Assembly: GCA_937898635.1 (NCBI GenBank)
Contig: CALEJW010000099.1
Location: 1 to 33,515, forward strand
DNA length: 33,515 bases
DNA from: an uncultured Pseudomonadota bacterium
Lineage (GTDB): Bacteria; Pseudomonadota; Gammaproteobacteria; Burkholderiales; Usitatibacteraceae
Direction of reading: 5' to 3'
The notes beneath the pieces were generated by a model that was not told the origin of the DNA, made no database searches, and saw nothing but the letters and a program-made list of their open reading frames with translations. Positions 16,087-24,106 of this stretch are shown here, one piece after another; the first letter of the stretch is position 1, and each line of letters opens with the position of its first letter. The translations under genes were made by a program, and so were the position numbers.

Positions 16087-16845
16087 TCAATGCCTCAACT
16101 TGTAGCCGGATCGCAGCAGGCGAAGGGTGAGCCATGATAGGGCACAGAGCGTGGCGCTCGCAATCGCGAGGCTCGCCCACGGGGAGACGTCGGCCCGGCC
16201 GAAGAAGGCGTAGCGGAAGCCGTCGATCGCGTAGAAGAACGGGTTCAGGTGCGAGGCCGCCCGCCAGAACGGCGGAAGCGAATCGACCGAGTAGAAGACC
16301 CCGGCGAGGAAGGTGAGCGGCAGGATCAGGAAGTTCTGGAAGGCCGCGAGCTGGTCGAACTTCTCGGCCCACAGGCCCGCGACGATGCCCAGGACGCCCA
16401 GGATGCCGGCGCCCGTGACCGTGAAGGCGGCGAGCCAGAGCAGGTTCGGGAAGGGCACCGGGACGAGCCAGGCCACCGCGAGCACCACGCCCGCGCCCAC
16501 CACCACCGCGCGCACCATCGCCGCGGCGAGGTAGGCGGCGAAAAGGTCCGCCGGGGTGAGCGGGGCGAGCAGGATGAAGACGATGTTCCCCGTGATCTTC
16601 GACTGGATGAGCGAGGAGGAGGCGTTCGCGAACGCGTTCTGCAGCATCGACATCATCGCGAGCCCCGGCACGAGGAACTGGACGTAGCCCACGCCGGGAT
16701 AGGCCTCGACGCGGCCGGCGAGCGCGTGGGAGAAGATCACCAGGAAGAGGAGCGCGGACAGGACGGGCGCCGCGACCGTCTGGAAGCTCACCTTCCAGAA
16801 GCGCATCACCTCCTTCTCGAACAGCGTGAGGAAGCCCCCCGTCAT
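16087..16845 (-). CDS. yadH: ABC-2 type exporter permease, YadH-like
   Basis: This is the membrane subunit of an ABC exporter whose substrate is unknown. The 252-residue protein has about six membrane helices, with an ABC-2 family signature region near the C-terminus (LTFLAGVFYSVDSLPPFWR, then NPFFYAIDGFRYAFFG). The length matches E. coli YadH (about 256). The start at 16845 overlaps the stop of the ATPase gene (ATGA). A position between mlaB and ibaG suggests an envelope role but does not prove one. Confidence 0.88.
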   Translation of the reverse strand: MTGGFLTLFEKEVMRFWKVSFQTVAAPVLSALLFLVIFSHALAGRVEAYPGVGYVQFLVPGLAMMSMLQNAFANASSSLIQSKITGNIVFILLAPLTPADLFAAYLAAAMVRAVVVGAGVVLAVAWLVPVPFPNLLWLAAFTVTGAGILGVLGIVAGLWAEKFDQLAAFQNFLILPLTFLAGVFYSVDSLPPFWRAASHLNPFFYAIDGFRYAFFGRADVSPWASLAIASATLCALSWLTLRLLRSGYKLRH

Positions 16846-17768
16846 GCGTCCTCCCGCGCCGGCGCGTCCTGGCGGGCCATGATCTTCACGAAGACCTCCT
16901 CCAGCTCCGGCTCGGCCACCTCGAGGTGGGCGACGGCCGCGCCCGCCTCCCGCAGCCGGGCGAGCGCGGTCTCCACCTGGGCGGCGCTTTCCACCGGGAT
17001 CCGGTGCCAGCCCGCGGCGTCCACCGTGGCGCCGGCCGCGAGCGCGGCGGGAAGCGCGCCCGACTCGAGCTTCACCCTCAGCACCCGCTCGGAGAAATCC
17101 GCGAGCAGCCTTCGCGTGGAATCGAGCGCCACGATCCGCCCGGTCTTCATCATCGCGATGCGACCGCACAGGTGCTGCGCCTCCTCGAGGTAGTGCGTGG
17201 TGAGCACGATCGTGTGCCCGGCGGCGTTCAGCTCGCGCATGAAGCGCCACAGGGCCTGGCGCAGCTCCACGTCCACGCCGGCCGTCGGCTCGTCGAGGAT
17301 GATCACCGGGGGGCGGTGGACCAGCGCCTGGGCGAGCATCACGCGCCGCTTCATGCCCCCCGAGAGCGAACGCATGTTCGCGTCCGCCTTCGCGCCCAGC
17401 GAGAGCCGCTCGAGGAGCTCGCCGATCCACGCCCCGTTGCCGCGCAGCCCGAAGTAGCCCGACTGCAGCTCGAGGGTCTCGCGCACGCTGAAGAAGGGGT
17501 CGAAGACGACCTCCTGGGGCACGATGCCCAGGAGCCTCCTCGCCTCGCGGTACTCGGCCGCCACGTCCCGCCCCAGGACCCGGAGCGTCCCCGCGTCGGC
17601 CCGCACCAGGCCGCCGAGCGCCGAGATGAGCGTGGTCTTGCCCGCCCCGTTGGGCCCGAGGAGCGCGAAGAACTCTCCCTGCTCGACCGAGAGCGACACG
17701 CCGTCGAGCGCCCGCAGCGGGCCGTAGCGCTTGGAGACATCGCGCACCTCGACCGCGGGGGAGGCCAT
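16842..17768 (-). CDS. yadG: ABC exporter ATP-binding protein, YadG-like
   Basis: This is the nucleotide-binding subunit that pairs with the adjacent permease. The 308-residue protein has Walker A GPNGAGKTT (about 38-46), the Q-loop region IVPQEVVFDPF, the signature SLSGGMKRR, Walker B VIILDEPTAGVD and the switch His in LTTHYLEEA. The C-terminal 80 residues form the accessory domain seen in ABC-2 ATPases. Length equals E. coli YadG. Start at 17768 is chosen because it is the normal N-terminus and leaves 2 bp after mlaB. Confidence 0.9.
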   Translation of the reverse strand: MASPAVEVRDVSKRYGPLRALDGVSLSVEQGEFFALLGPNGAGKTTLISALGGLVRADAGTLRVLGRDVAAEYREARRLLGIVPQEVVFDPFFSVRETLELQSGYFGLRGNGAWIGELLERLSLGAKADANMRSLSGGMKRRVMLAQALVHRPPVIILDEPTAGVDVELRQALWRFMRELNAAGHTIVLTTHYLEEAQHLCGRIAMMKTGRIVALDSTRRLLADFSERVLRVKLESGALPAALAAGATVDAAGWHRIPVESAAQVETALARLREAGAAVAHLEVAEPELEEVFVKIMARQDAPAREDA

Positions 17769-17770
17769 GC

Positions 17771-18073
17771 TCAGGCCTGGCAGGGCTGGATGAGGCCCGT
17801 GACGCCGTAGAGCTCGGCGAGCGAAAGGAGGTTGGCCGGGAGGTTCACGAAGAAGAGGCCCTTGCCGCGGCGCGCGGCCTCGCGACGCCACTCGAGCAGG
17901 AGGGCGACGGCGGAGGAGTCGACCTCGGTGATCGCGGAGAAGTCGATGGTGAGGCGGTCCGGGAGGTCCGGGCGGGAGGTGTACTCGCGGCTGCGCTCGA
18001 GCACGACGGGCAGCGTCTCGAAGGAGAGCGCTCCCTCGAGTGCCAGCACTTCCGCTTTCGCGTGGTCGTTCAC
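17771..18073 (-). CDS. mlaB: STAS-domain protein MlaB
   Basis: MlaB is the cytoplasmic STAS subunit that stabilises the MlaF ATPase in the MlaFEDB phospholipid transporter. The 100-residue protein is one STAS domain, with LTIDFSAITEVDSSAVALLLEW at about 41-62; the D-S-S-A turn matches the conserved Thr/Ser site of MlaB. Its start overlaps the mlaC stop by 4 bp, and the YadG-like gene follows after 2 bp. Confidence 0.9.
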   Translation of the reverse strand: MNDHAKAEVLALEGALSFETLPVVLERSREYTSRPDLPDRLTIDFSAITEVDSSAVALLLEWRREAARRGKGLFFVNLPANLLSLAELYGVTGLIQPCQA

Positions 18074-18717
18074 TTCTTCCCGTCGGCCCGTGCGGGCGAC
18101 TTCGGCGCCTCGCTCGCGCGGTTGCGCTCGGCGAGCGCCTTGAGGAGGCCCTCCACGCCGCCCTTCTGGACCTGCTCGTGGAAGGAGCCGCGGTAGGTGG
18201 TCACGAGCGACACCCCGTCGACCACCACGTCGTAGACGCGCCAGCCCTTGTCGGAGCGCTCCATCCCGTAGTCGATCGGGATCGGCTGGCCGCCGGGCTG
18301 GTTCACGACGGTGCGCACCACCGTGTCCTGGTCGCCCGCGGCGATCTTGGCGCTCTTCACGTCGATCGTCTGGTTGCGGTACTGCGAAAGCGAGGTGGAG
18401 TAGGTGCGCACCAGGAGCGTGCGGAACTCGCTCACGAGCGCGGACTTCTGCGCGTCGGAGGCCTTGGACCAGTTGCGGCCCATCGCGAGGCGCGTCATGC
18501 GCGGGAAGTCGAAGTGCGGGAGCACCTTCTCCTCCACGAGCTCGAGGATGCGCTTCTGGTTGCCGCCCTGAAGCTCCTTGTCGGTCTTGATGATCGCGAG
18601 CACCTCGTCGATCGACTGGCGGACGAGCACGTCGGGCGCCGTGTCCGCCGCGGCGCGGGCGGGGACGGCGGCGAGCGCGAAGGCGGCGAGCGCGAGGGCG
18701 GCGAGGAATCGGGGCAT
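18070..18717 (-). CDS. mlaC: Periplasmic phospholipid-binding protein MlaC
   Basis: MlaC ferries phospholipids between the outer-membrane MlaA complex and the inner-membrane MlaFEDB complex. The 215-residue protein has a Sec signal peptide (1-22, ARA cleavage) and the Ttg2D/MlaC fold, with KVLPHFDFPRMTRLAMGRNW and EFRTLLVRTYSTSLSQY. The C-terminal VVDGVSLVTTYRGSF is also characteristic. A lysine-ending tail follows. It lies 65 bp after mlaD, the largest gap of the whole minus-strand block, and no mlaA gene is found there. Confidence 0.95.
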   Translation of the reverse strand: MPRFLAALALAAFALAAVPARAAADTAPDVLVRQSIDEVLAIIKTDKELQGGNQKRILELVEEKVLPHFDFPRMTRLAMGRNWSKASDAQKSALVSEFRTLLVRTYSTSLSQYRNQTIDVKSAKIAAGDQDTVVRTVVNQPGGQPIPIDYGMERSDKGWRVYDVVVDGVSLVTTYRGSFHEQVQKGGVEGLLKALAERNRASEAPKSPARADGKK

Positions 18718-18782
18718 GGGGGGTCCTGTGCGTTGGCGTGACGGGCGTTGGAGCGCCGGCGGCGCCCCGGGGTTCCGCGCCG

Positions 18783-19253
18783 CTACTTCTTCGACCCGTC
18801 TTCCTGGGCCTTGCTGAAGAGGAGCTGCCCGATGAGGCGCTCGAGCACGACCGCCGACTGCGTGATGGTCACGCGGTCGCCGTCGGCGAGCTTCTTGTCC
18901 TCGCCGCCGGCGTCGAGCCCCACGTACTGCTCGCCCAGGAGGCCGGAGGTGAGGATGGAGGCGCTCGTGTCCTTCGGGAACGCGTAGCGCGTGTCCAGCG
19001 CGAGGATGACGGAGGCCTGGAAGCGCTCGTTGTCGAAGCGGATGTCGGCCACGCGGCCGACGAGGACGCCGGAGCTGCGCACGGGCGCGCGCACCTTGAG
19101 CCCGCCGATGTTGTCGAACCTCGCCTCCACGCGGTACGTGGAGTTCGCCCGCTCGGCGCCGAGGTTGCCCGCCTTGAGCGCGAGCACCAGGAGCGCGGCG
19201 AATCCCGCCATCACGAAGGCGCCGAACCAGAGATCGATCGTCGTTCTTTCCAT
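18783..19253 (-). CDS. mlaD: MCE-domain protein MlaD
   Basis: MlaD is the inner-membrane MCE protein that forms a hexameric ring around the lipid path of MlaFEDB. The 156-residue protein has one N-terminal membrane helix (about 9-27) and one MCE domain (about 38-118) with ARFDNIGGLKVRAPVRSSGVLVGRV and SGLLGEQYVGLD. A C-terminal helix (IGQLLF region) lies at about 139-146. The length is slightly shorter than E. coli MlaD. It lies 27 bp after mlaE. Confidence 0.95.
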   Translation of the reverse strand: MERTTIDLWFGAFVMAGFAALLVLALKAGNLGAERANSTYRVEARFDNIGGLKVRAPVRSSGVLVGRVADIRFDNERFQASVILALDTRYAFPKDTSASILTSGLLGEQYVGLDAGGEDKKLADGDRVTITQSAVVLERLIGQLLFSKAQEDGSKK

Positions 19254-19280
19254 GGAGGTCGAGCGTGTCCCGAATGCGGT

Positions 19281-20078
19281 TCAGTGATCCCCACGCAGCA
19301 TGAAGGCGGTGAGCACCAGGTCCAGGGCGAGGATGGTGAGCGCCGAACTCACGACCGTGCGGGTCGTCGCGCCCGAGACGCCCTCGGCGGTCGGCGGCGC
19401 GTCGAATCCCTCGAAAGTGGCGATGACCGTCACGGCGATCCCGAACACGAAACTCTTCACGACGCCGTTCATCACATCATACCGGAAGTCCACCGCCGCC
19501 TGCATCTGCGACCAGAACGCGCCGGGGTCCACGCCGACGAGGACGACGCCCACGATGTAGCCGCCGAAGACGCCCATCGCGGAGAAGAGCGCGGCGAGCA
19601 TCGGCATCGAGATGACGCCGGCCCAGAAGCGCGGCGCGATGACCCGCGCCATCGGCGAGACCGCCATCATGTCCATCGCCGTGAGCTGCTCGGTCGCCTT
19701 CATGAGGCCGATCTCGGCGGTGATGGCCGAACCCGCGCGGCTCGCGAAGAGCAGTGCGGCGACCACGGGGCCGAGCTCGCGCACGAGCGAGAGCGCCACC
19801 AGGACGCCGATGGAATCCTGGGCGCCGTACTTCTGCAGCGTCTCGAACCCCTGCAGCCCGAGCACCATGCCCACGAAGAGCCCGGAGACGACGATGATGA
19901 TGAGCGAGAGCACGCCCGAGAAGTAGACCTCGCGCATCACCAGCCGGAAGCGGCGCACGCTCGTCCCGGACGCCGCGAGCACGACGAAGAAGAAACGCAG
20001 CATCGCCCCGGCCCGCCAGACGTTCTCGATGAAGTTGTGGCCGACCCGCGTGAGGGTGCGGCGGGCGCGGTCAAGCAA
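19281..20078 (-). CDS. mlaE: Phospholipid ABC transporter permease MlaE
   Basis: MlaE is the permease of the Mla phospholipid system that keeps the outer leaflet of the outer membrane free of glycerophospholipids. The 265-residue protein has the family core IIIVVSGLFVGMVLGLQGFETL, VRELGPVVAALLFASRAGSAITAEIG and LMKATEQLTAMDMMAV. The start is a TTG at 20078, supported by AGGAGG six bases upstream and by agreement with the length of E. coli MlaE. It overlaps the mlaF stop by 8 bp. Confidence 0.95.
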   Translation of the reverse strand: MLDRARRTLTRVGHNFIENVWRAGAMLRFFFVVLAASGTSVRRFRLVMREVYFSGVLSLIIIVVSGLFVGMVLGLQGFETLQKYGAQDSIGVLVALSLVRELGPVVAALLFASRAGSAITAEIGLMKATEQLTAMDMMAVSPMARVIAPRFWAGVISMPMLAALFSAMGVFGGYIVGVVLVGVDPGAFWSQMQAAVDFRYDVMNGVVKSFVFGIAVTVIATFEGFDAPPTAEGVSGATTRTVVSSALTILALDLVLTAFMLRGDH

Positions 20079-20934
20079 GGCGGGCCTCCTGGCGGGCCTG
20101 CGCGAGCCCCACGTCCACGTCGTAGGCGGGCGCCGGGTAATGGAAGGGCACCGGGCCGTCGGTCTCGCCGTGGACGAACTGGTGGACCACGGGCAGCTCG
20201 GTCGCGCGGATCTCGGCCGGGGTGCCCTCGCCGACCACCCGGCCCTCGGCCACGAAGTAGAGGTAGTCCACGATCTGCAGCGACTCGACGACGTCGTGCG
20301 TCACGATGATCGAGGTGGCGCCCAGCGCGTCGTTCAGGCGCCGGATGAGGCTGCCCACCACGCTCATGGCGATCGGGTCGAGCCCGGCGAAGGGTTCGTC
20401 GTACATGACCAGCATCGGGTCCATCACGACGGCCCGCGCGAGCGCCACGCGCCTCGCCATGCCGCCGGAGAGTTCCGAGGGCATGAGGTTGTGGGCCCCG
20501 CGCAGGCCCACCGCCTCGAGCTTCATGAGGACCAGGTCGCGCACCATCGCTTCCGAGAGGTCGGCGTGCTCGCGCAGCGGGAAGGCGACGTTGTCGAAGA
20601 CCGTCATGTCCGTGAAGAGCGCGCCGAACTGGAACAGCATGCTCATCCGGCGGCGCAACGCGTAGAGGCCCTCGCGGTCGAGCTCGTGCACCGCCCGGCC
20701 CCCGACGCGGACCTCGCCGCGCGAGGGGCGCAGCTGGCCGCCGATCAGGCGAAGCAGCGTCGTCTTGCCGCAGCCGCTCCCGCCCATGATGGCGACCACC
20801 TTCCCGCGCGGCATGCGCATCGAGATGCCCTCGAGGACCGGGCGGCGCCCGTAGCCGAAGCTCACGGCGTCGATCTCGACGAGATTCTCTTCGGTCACTC
20901 GGGGTCGGCAAGCGGCGGGAAATCGGGCAGTCAT
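20071..20934 (-). CDS. mlaF: Phospholipid ABC transporter ATPase MlaF
   Basis: MlaF is the ATPase of MlaFEDB. The protein has Walker A GGSGCGKTT, the family stretch RRMSMLFQFGALFTDMTVFDN, the signature ELSGGMARR, Walker B LVMYDEPFAGLD, the switch His in VTHDVVES and the C-terminal DGPVPFHYPAPAYDVD typical of MlaF. I give the ATG at 20934 (287 residues), with GGGGA upstream. A GTG at 20898 (275 residues) agrees better with E. coli MlaF length, and a TGCTAGAAT extended -10-like sequence overlaps the ATG, so the start is uncertain. It is the first gene of the long minus-strand block and diverges from the response regulator. Confidence 0.93.
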   Translation of the reverse strand: MTARFPAACRPRVTEENLVEIDAVSFGYGRRPVLEGISMRMPRGKVVAIMGGSGCGKTTLLRLIGGQLRPSRGEVRVGGRAVHELDREGLYALRRRMSMLFQFGALFTDMTVFDNVAFPLREHADLSEAMVRDLVLMKLEAVGLRGAHNLMPSELSGGMARRVALARAVVMDPMLVMYDEPFAGLDPIAMSVVGSLIRRLNDALGATSIIVTHDVVESLQIVDYLYFVAEGRVVGEGTPAEIRATELPVVHQFVHGETDGPVPFHYPAPAYDVDVGLAQARQEARLA

Positions 20935-20974
20935 TCTAGCAGCAATCCCCGGCACTCCCGGCGGCCGCGCGTCC

Positions 20975-20980
20975 TATAAT
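20975..20980 (+). promoter_or_regulatory. Perfect -10 hexamer of the response-regulator promoter
   Basis: TATAAT, identical to the sigma70 consensus, stands in the 77-bp divergent spacer, 32 bases before the ATG at 21012. The -35 position (GCACTC) has no consensus match, so the promoter may need an activator. The spacer is otherwise GC-rich. The hexamer is seen; its use is inferred. Confidence 0.45.
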
Positions 20981-21011
20981 CCTGCCTCACACGCGTGCCC
21001 CTGCGCCCCGG

Positions 21012-22451
21012 ATGAAACCCCGCCTCCTGCTCGTCGACGACGATCCGCTCATCACCGAAAGCCTCGCCTACGTGCTCGGCGCGGACTACGAGCTCACCTG
21101 CGCCTCGGACCGCGCCACGGCCGTCGAGGCGCTGCGCGCCATGCCCCGCCCGCCGGAGCTCGCGCTCATCGACCTGGGCCTGCCTCCCGCCGAACACCTG
21201 CCCAACGAGGGCTTCCGGCTGATCGGGGACCTGCTCGCGCACGCGCCGGAGGTGCGGATCGTGGTCCTCACGGGACAGAACGAGGAGTCGAACGCCCGCC
21301 GGGCCCGCGCGCTCGGCGCGGCGGACCTCGTGCCCAAGCCCTGCGAGCCGGACGACCTGCGCGCGCTGCTCGCGCGGGTGCTGCGCGCGCGGGAACTCGC
21401 GCCCGCGCCGCAGGCCCGCCCGCTGGTCGGCGAGAGCCCGCCGATGAGGAAGCTGCGCAACCAGATCGACCTGTACGCCTCCTCGGAATTCCCCGCGCTC
21501 ATCGAGGGCGAGTCCGGCAGCGGCAAGGAAGGCGTGGCCTTCTCGCTGCATCACCTGAGCCCGCGGGCGAGCGAGCCCTTCCTCGCCCTGAACTGCGCGG
21601 CGATCTCGCCCTCGCTCGTCGAGCCGACCCTGTTCGGCTACGCCAAGGGCGCCTTCACGGGCGCGGCGCAGTCGAAGCAGGGCTACTTCGAGGATGCCGC
21701 GCGGGGGACGCTTTTCCTCGACGAGATCGGCGAGCTGCCGGTGGACCTGCAGGCGAAGCTGCTGCGGGTGCTCGAGAACGGCGAGTACCAGCGCGTGGGC
21801 GAGACGCAGACGCGCGTGAGCCGGGCGCGGATCGTCGCCGCCACCAACCGCGACCTGCGGCAGGAGATCGCCCAGGGGCGCTTCCGGGCCGATCTCTACC
21901 ACCGCCTCTCGGTCTTCACCATCGCCGTGCCGCCGCTGCGGGAGATGGGCGAGGACAAGCTGCGCCTGCTCGAGCATTTCGGGCACGCGTATTCGGAACG
22001 CGCGGGCACCCGCCCCTTCACCCTCGACGAGGGCGCGCGCGCGCGCTGGCTCGCCTACCCGTTCCCCGGCAACGTGCGCGAGCTGCGCAACATCGTGATC
22101 CGGCTCAACACGAAGTTCGCCGGCTACACCGTCGGCGAGGCGGACCTCGAGGGCGAGCTCGCCCCGGCGCAGCCTCCCGCGGCCGTCGCGGCGGATCCCC
22201 TCGCCCAGGCGCGCGCCGAGCTCGCCTCGGGGCGGCCCTTCAGCCTGGACGCGACCCTGAAGGCGGTCGAGTCGACCTACCTCGACGCCGCCATCGAGGT
22301 CGCGCAGGGCAACATGTCGCGGGCGGCGAAGCTCCTCGGGATCTCGCGGAGCACCCTCTACAGCCGGCTGGAGGGCGCGGGGCGCGCCGGTGCTAGACTG
22401 GACGCATCGGACCCCCCCGAGCCGGCGGCCGCGCCCGGCTCCCGCTCCTGA
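21012..22451 (+). CDS. Sigma54-dependent response regulator (NtrC family)
   Basis: This is a 479-residue transcription activator in three parts. The receiver domain (about 4-120) has acidic residues D9-D11, phospho-acceptor D54 (LIDLGLP), T87 and K109. The AAA+ domain has Walker A GESGSGKE (166-173), GAFTGA (213-218), which contacts sigma54, and Walker B TLFLDEIG (233-240). A Fis-type helix-turn-helix lies near 435-455 (NMSRAAKLLGISRSTLYSRL). An unusual loop PPAEHLPNEG follows D54. No histidine kinase is next to it. It stands 22 bp before the MshM-like ATPase and probably controls the pilus locus, but its targets are not visible. About 25 C-terminal residues after the HTH are Ala/Pro-rich. 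Confidence 0.93.
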   Translation: MKPRLLLVDDDPLITESLAYVLGADYELTCASDRATAVEALRAMPRPPELALIDLGLPPAEHLPNEGFRLIGDLLAHAPEVRIVVLTGQNEESNARRARALGAADLVPKPCEPDDLRALLARVLRARELAPAPQARPLVGESPPMRKLRNQIDLYASSEFPALIEGESGSGKEGVAFSLHHLSPRASEPFLALNCAAISPSLVEPTLFGYAKGAFTGAAQSKQGYFEDAARGTLFLDEIGELPVDLQAKLLRVLENGEYQRVGETQTRVSRARIVAATNRDLRQEIAQGRFRADLYHRLSVFTIAVPPLREMGEDKLRLLEHFGHAYSERAGTRPFTLDEGARARWLAYPFPGNVRELRNIVIRLNTKFAGYTVGEADLEGELAPAQPPAAVAADPLAQARAELASGRPFSLDATLKAVESTYLDAAIEVAQGNMSRAAKLLGISRSTLYSRLEGAGRAGARLDASDPPEPAAAPGSRS

Positions 22452-22473
22452 TACCCCGCCTCCTCTCCCGCCC

Positions 22474-23967
22474 ATGACGATGTACCTGGAGCATTTCGGC
22501 CTTCGCGAGGCGCCGTTCCGGATCACGCCGCACACGGAATTCTTCTTCGCCGGCGCCAACCGCGGCGCCACCCTCGAGGCGCTCGCCTACGCGATCACGG
22601 CCGGCGAGGGCCTCGTCAAGGTCACGGGCGAGGTGGGCACCGGGAAGACGATGCTCTGCCGCGTGCTCATGGAGCGCCTGCCGCCGACGGTCGAGACGAT
22701 CTACCTCGCCGTGCCGAGCCTCACGCGCGACGAGATGCTCGTCGCGATCGCGAGCGAGCTGGAGATCGACACGCAGGGGGCGAACACGACGCAGCTCATC
22801 CGCTCGCTCCAGGGGCGGCTCATCGCGCTTCACGCCGAGGGCCGCCAGGTCGTCGCGCTGATCGACGAGGCGCACGCCATGCCGCTCGCCACGCTCGAGG
22901 AGATCCGCCTGCTCTCGAACCTGGAGACGGGCAAGGAGAAGCTCCTGCAGATCGTGCTCTTCGGACAGCCGGAGCTCGACGAGCACCTGAACCTGCCGCA
23001 CATGCGCCAGCTGAAGGAGCGCATCACGCACGCTTTCGGGCTCGCGCCCCTGCCGCCGCGCGACATCCGCGACTACGTGAATTTCCGGCTGCGCGCGGCC
23101 GGCTACCACGGGCCGGATCTCTTCGGGCCGGAGGCGTTGCGCATCATCGGCGAAGCGTCCGAGGGCCTCACGCGGCGCATCAACATCTACGCCGACAAGA
23201 CGCTCCTCGCCGCCTTCGCCGCGGGGACCCACACGGTGAGCGCGGACCACGCGCGCGCCGCGGTCACCGACACGCAGATCGTGGTGTCGGCGCCGCGCCC
23301 ATCGCCGCGGCGCACGGCAACCGCCGCCCTCGCGGGCCTCGCGGCCGGCCTCGTCCTGGGCTACGGCGCCGCGACGTACCTGAGTCCCCCACCGGGCGCC
23401 GCGCCCGCTCTCGCGGCCGCCTCGAACGCCGCGCCAGCGGCGACACAGGCGCCGGCGGCGCAACGAGAGGCCCCGAACGCGGCGGCCGCGGCCCGGCCCG
23501 CGACCCCGGCTTCGGCGCCGACCGAGGCCGGGCCGCGATCGGCGGCGGACGCTCCGGCGCCCGCCCCCTCGAAAGGGCCGGCCACCCCGCCGCCGCCGGC
23601 CACGACCGCGGACTCCGCGGTCACGACGCCTCTCGAGTCGCGCTACTCCGCGGGGATCTCCCTCCTGGAGCGCGCGCCCGCCACCACCTACGTGATCCAG
23701 CTCATGATGACCGACGCGAGGGACCGCGATTACCTCGCCTCCTACCTCGCGGAGGCGGCCCGCTCGCTCAAGTCGGAGGAGCTCTTCCTGTACCCCAGCG
23801 GCAGCGCGGAAGCGCCCAAGGTCGGCGTGATCTACGGGGCCTTCGAGTCGCGGCCGCTCGCGAACGAGGCGCTCGGCGCCCTTCCCGAGCGGCTTCGCCA
23901 GTTCCGCCCCTACGTTCGGGCGGTCAACGCGGTTCGCGCGGACGTGCGAAAGGAGCCGGTGACGTGA
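22474..23967 (+). CDS. mshM: MshM/ExeA-like AAA ATPase with C-terminal SPOR-like domain
   Basis: The 497-residue protein begins MTMYLEHFGLREAPF, the typical ExeA/MshM start. The cytoplasmic AAA domain has Walker A GEVGTGKT (52-59) and Walker B VALIDEAHAM (near 131). It is followed by one membrane helix (about 281-303), a long Ala/Pro linker (304-400) and a periplasmic domain (about 405-490). In that domain TYVIQLMMTDARDRDYLASYL and VGVIYGAFESRPLANEALGALP resemble a SPOR domain. This layout is like DamX. Members of the family couple ATP use to assembly of secretins or pili at the peptidoglycan. Start choice between 22474 and 22480 is open, and no clear ribosome binding site is seen. Confidence 0.85.
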   Translation: MTMYLEHFGLREAPFRITPHTEFFFAGANRGATLEALAYAITAGEGLVKVTGEVGTGKTMLCRVLMERLPPTVETIYLAVPSLTRDEMLVAIASELEIDTQGANTTQLIRSLQGRLIALHAEGRQVVALIDEAHAMPLATLEEIRLLSNLETGKEKLLQIVLFGQPELDEHLNLPHMRQLKERITHAFGLAPLPPRDIRDYVNFRLRAAGYHGPDLFGPEALRIIGEASEGLTRRINIYADKTLLAAFAAGTHTVSADHARAAVTDTQIVVSAPRPSPRRTATAALAGLAAGLVLGYGAATYLSPPPGAAPALAAASNAAPAATQAPAAQREAPNAAAAARPATPASAPTEAGPRSAADAPAPAPSKGPATPPPPATTADSAVTTPLESRYSAGISLLERAPATTYVIQLMMTDARDRDYLASYLAEAARSLKSEELFLYPSGSAEAPKVGVIYGAFESRPLANEALGALPERLRQFRPYVRAVNAVRADVRKEPVT

Positions 23968-24016
23968 GGTCCGCGCCCGGCAAGCGTCAAGTCGTTTTCG
24001 GGACGCGGACGGCCCG

Positions 24017-24045
24017 GGTTTCGTTTGCGTTTCGCCCTCGAAACC
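24017..24045. repeat. Inverted repeat over the mshL promoter
   Basis: GGTTTCG (24017-24023) and CGAAACC (24039-24045) form a perfect 7-bp inverted repeat with a 15-bp spacer. The spacer contains a further TTTCG. The repeat encloses the candidate -35 box and part of the promoter spacer, the position of an operator. It may bind a regulator, or form a hairpin if transcribed from mshM. Confidence 0.4.
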
Positions 24046-24053
24046 GCTATAAA
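24025..24053 (+). promoter_or_regulatory. Candidate sigma70 promoter of the secretin gene
   Basis: TTGCGT (24025-24030), 17 bp, then TATAAA (24048-24053). It lies in the 139-bp gap between mshM and mshL, the only real gap of the pilus locus. An AT-rich leader of about 45 bases leads to the ATG at 24107. Spacing and boxes are good; use is inferred. Confidence 0.6.
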
Positions 24054-24106
24054 GTGGCGAGCTCCGTTTCTCCCGAAAAACAATTACTTACGGGAACATT
24101 TTGACG

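Noticed and set aside
23400..23660. Ala/Pro-rich stretch in mshM as a tandem DNA repeat
   Set aside because: The protein is low in complexity, but the DNA has no regular repeat unit; it is a flexible linker.
24011..24030. Possible sigma54 promoter before mshL
   Set aside because: A GG and a GC element are present but the spacing is 9 instead of 10 bases and the flanks do not fit; the sigma70-type boxes fit better.
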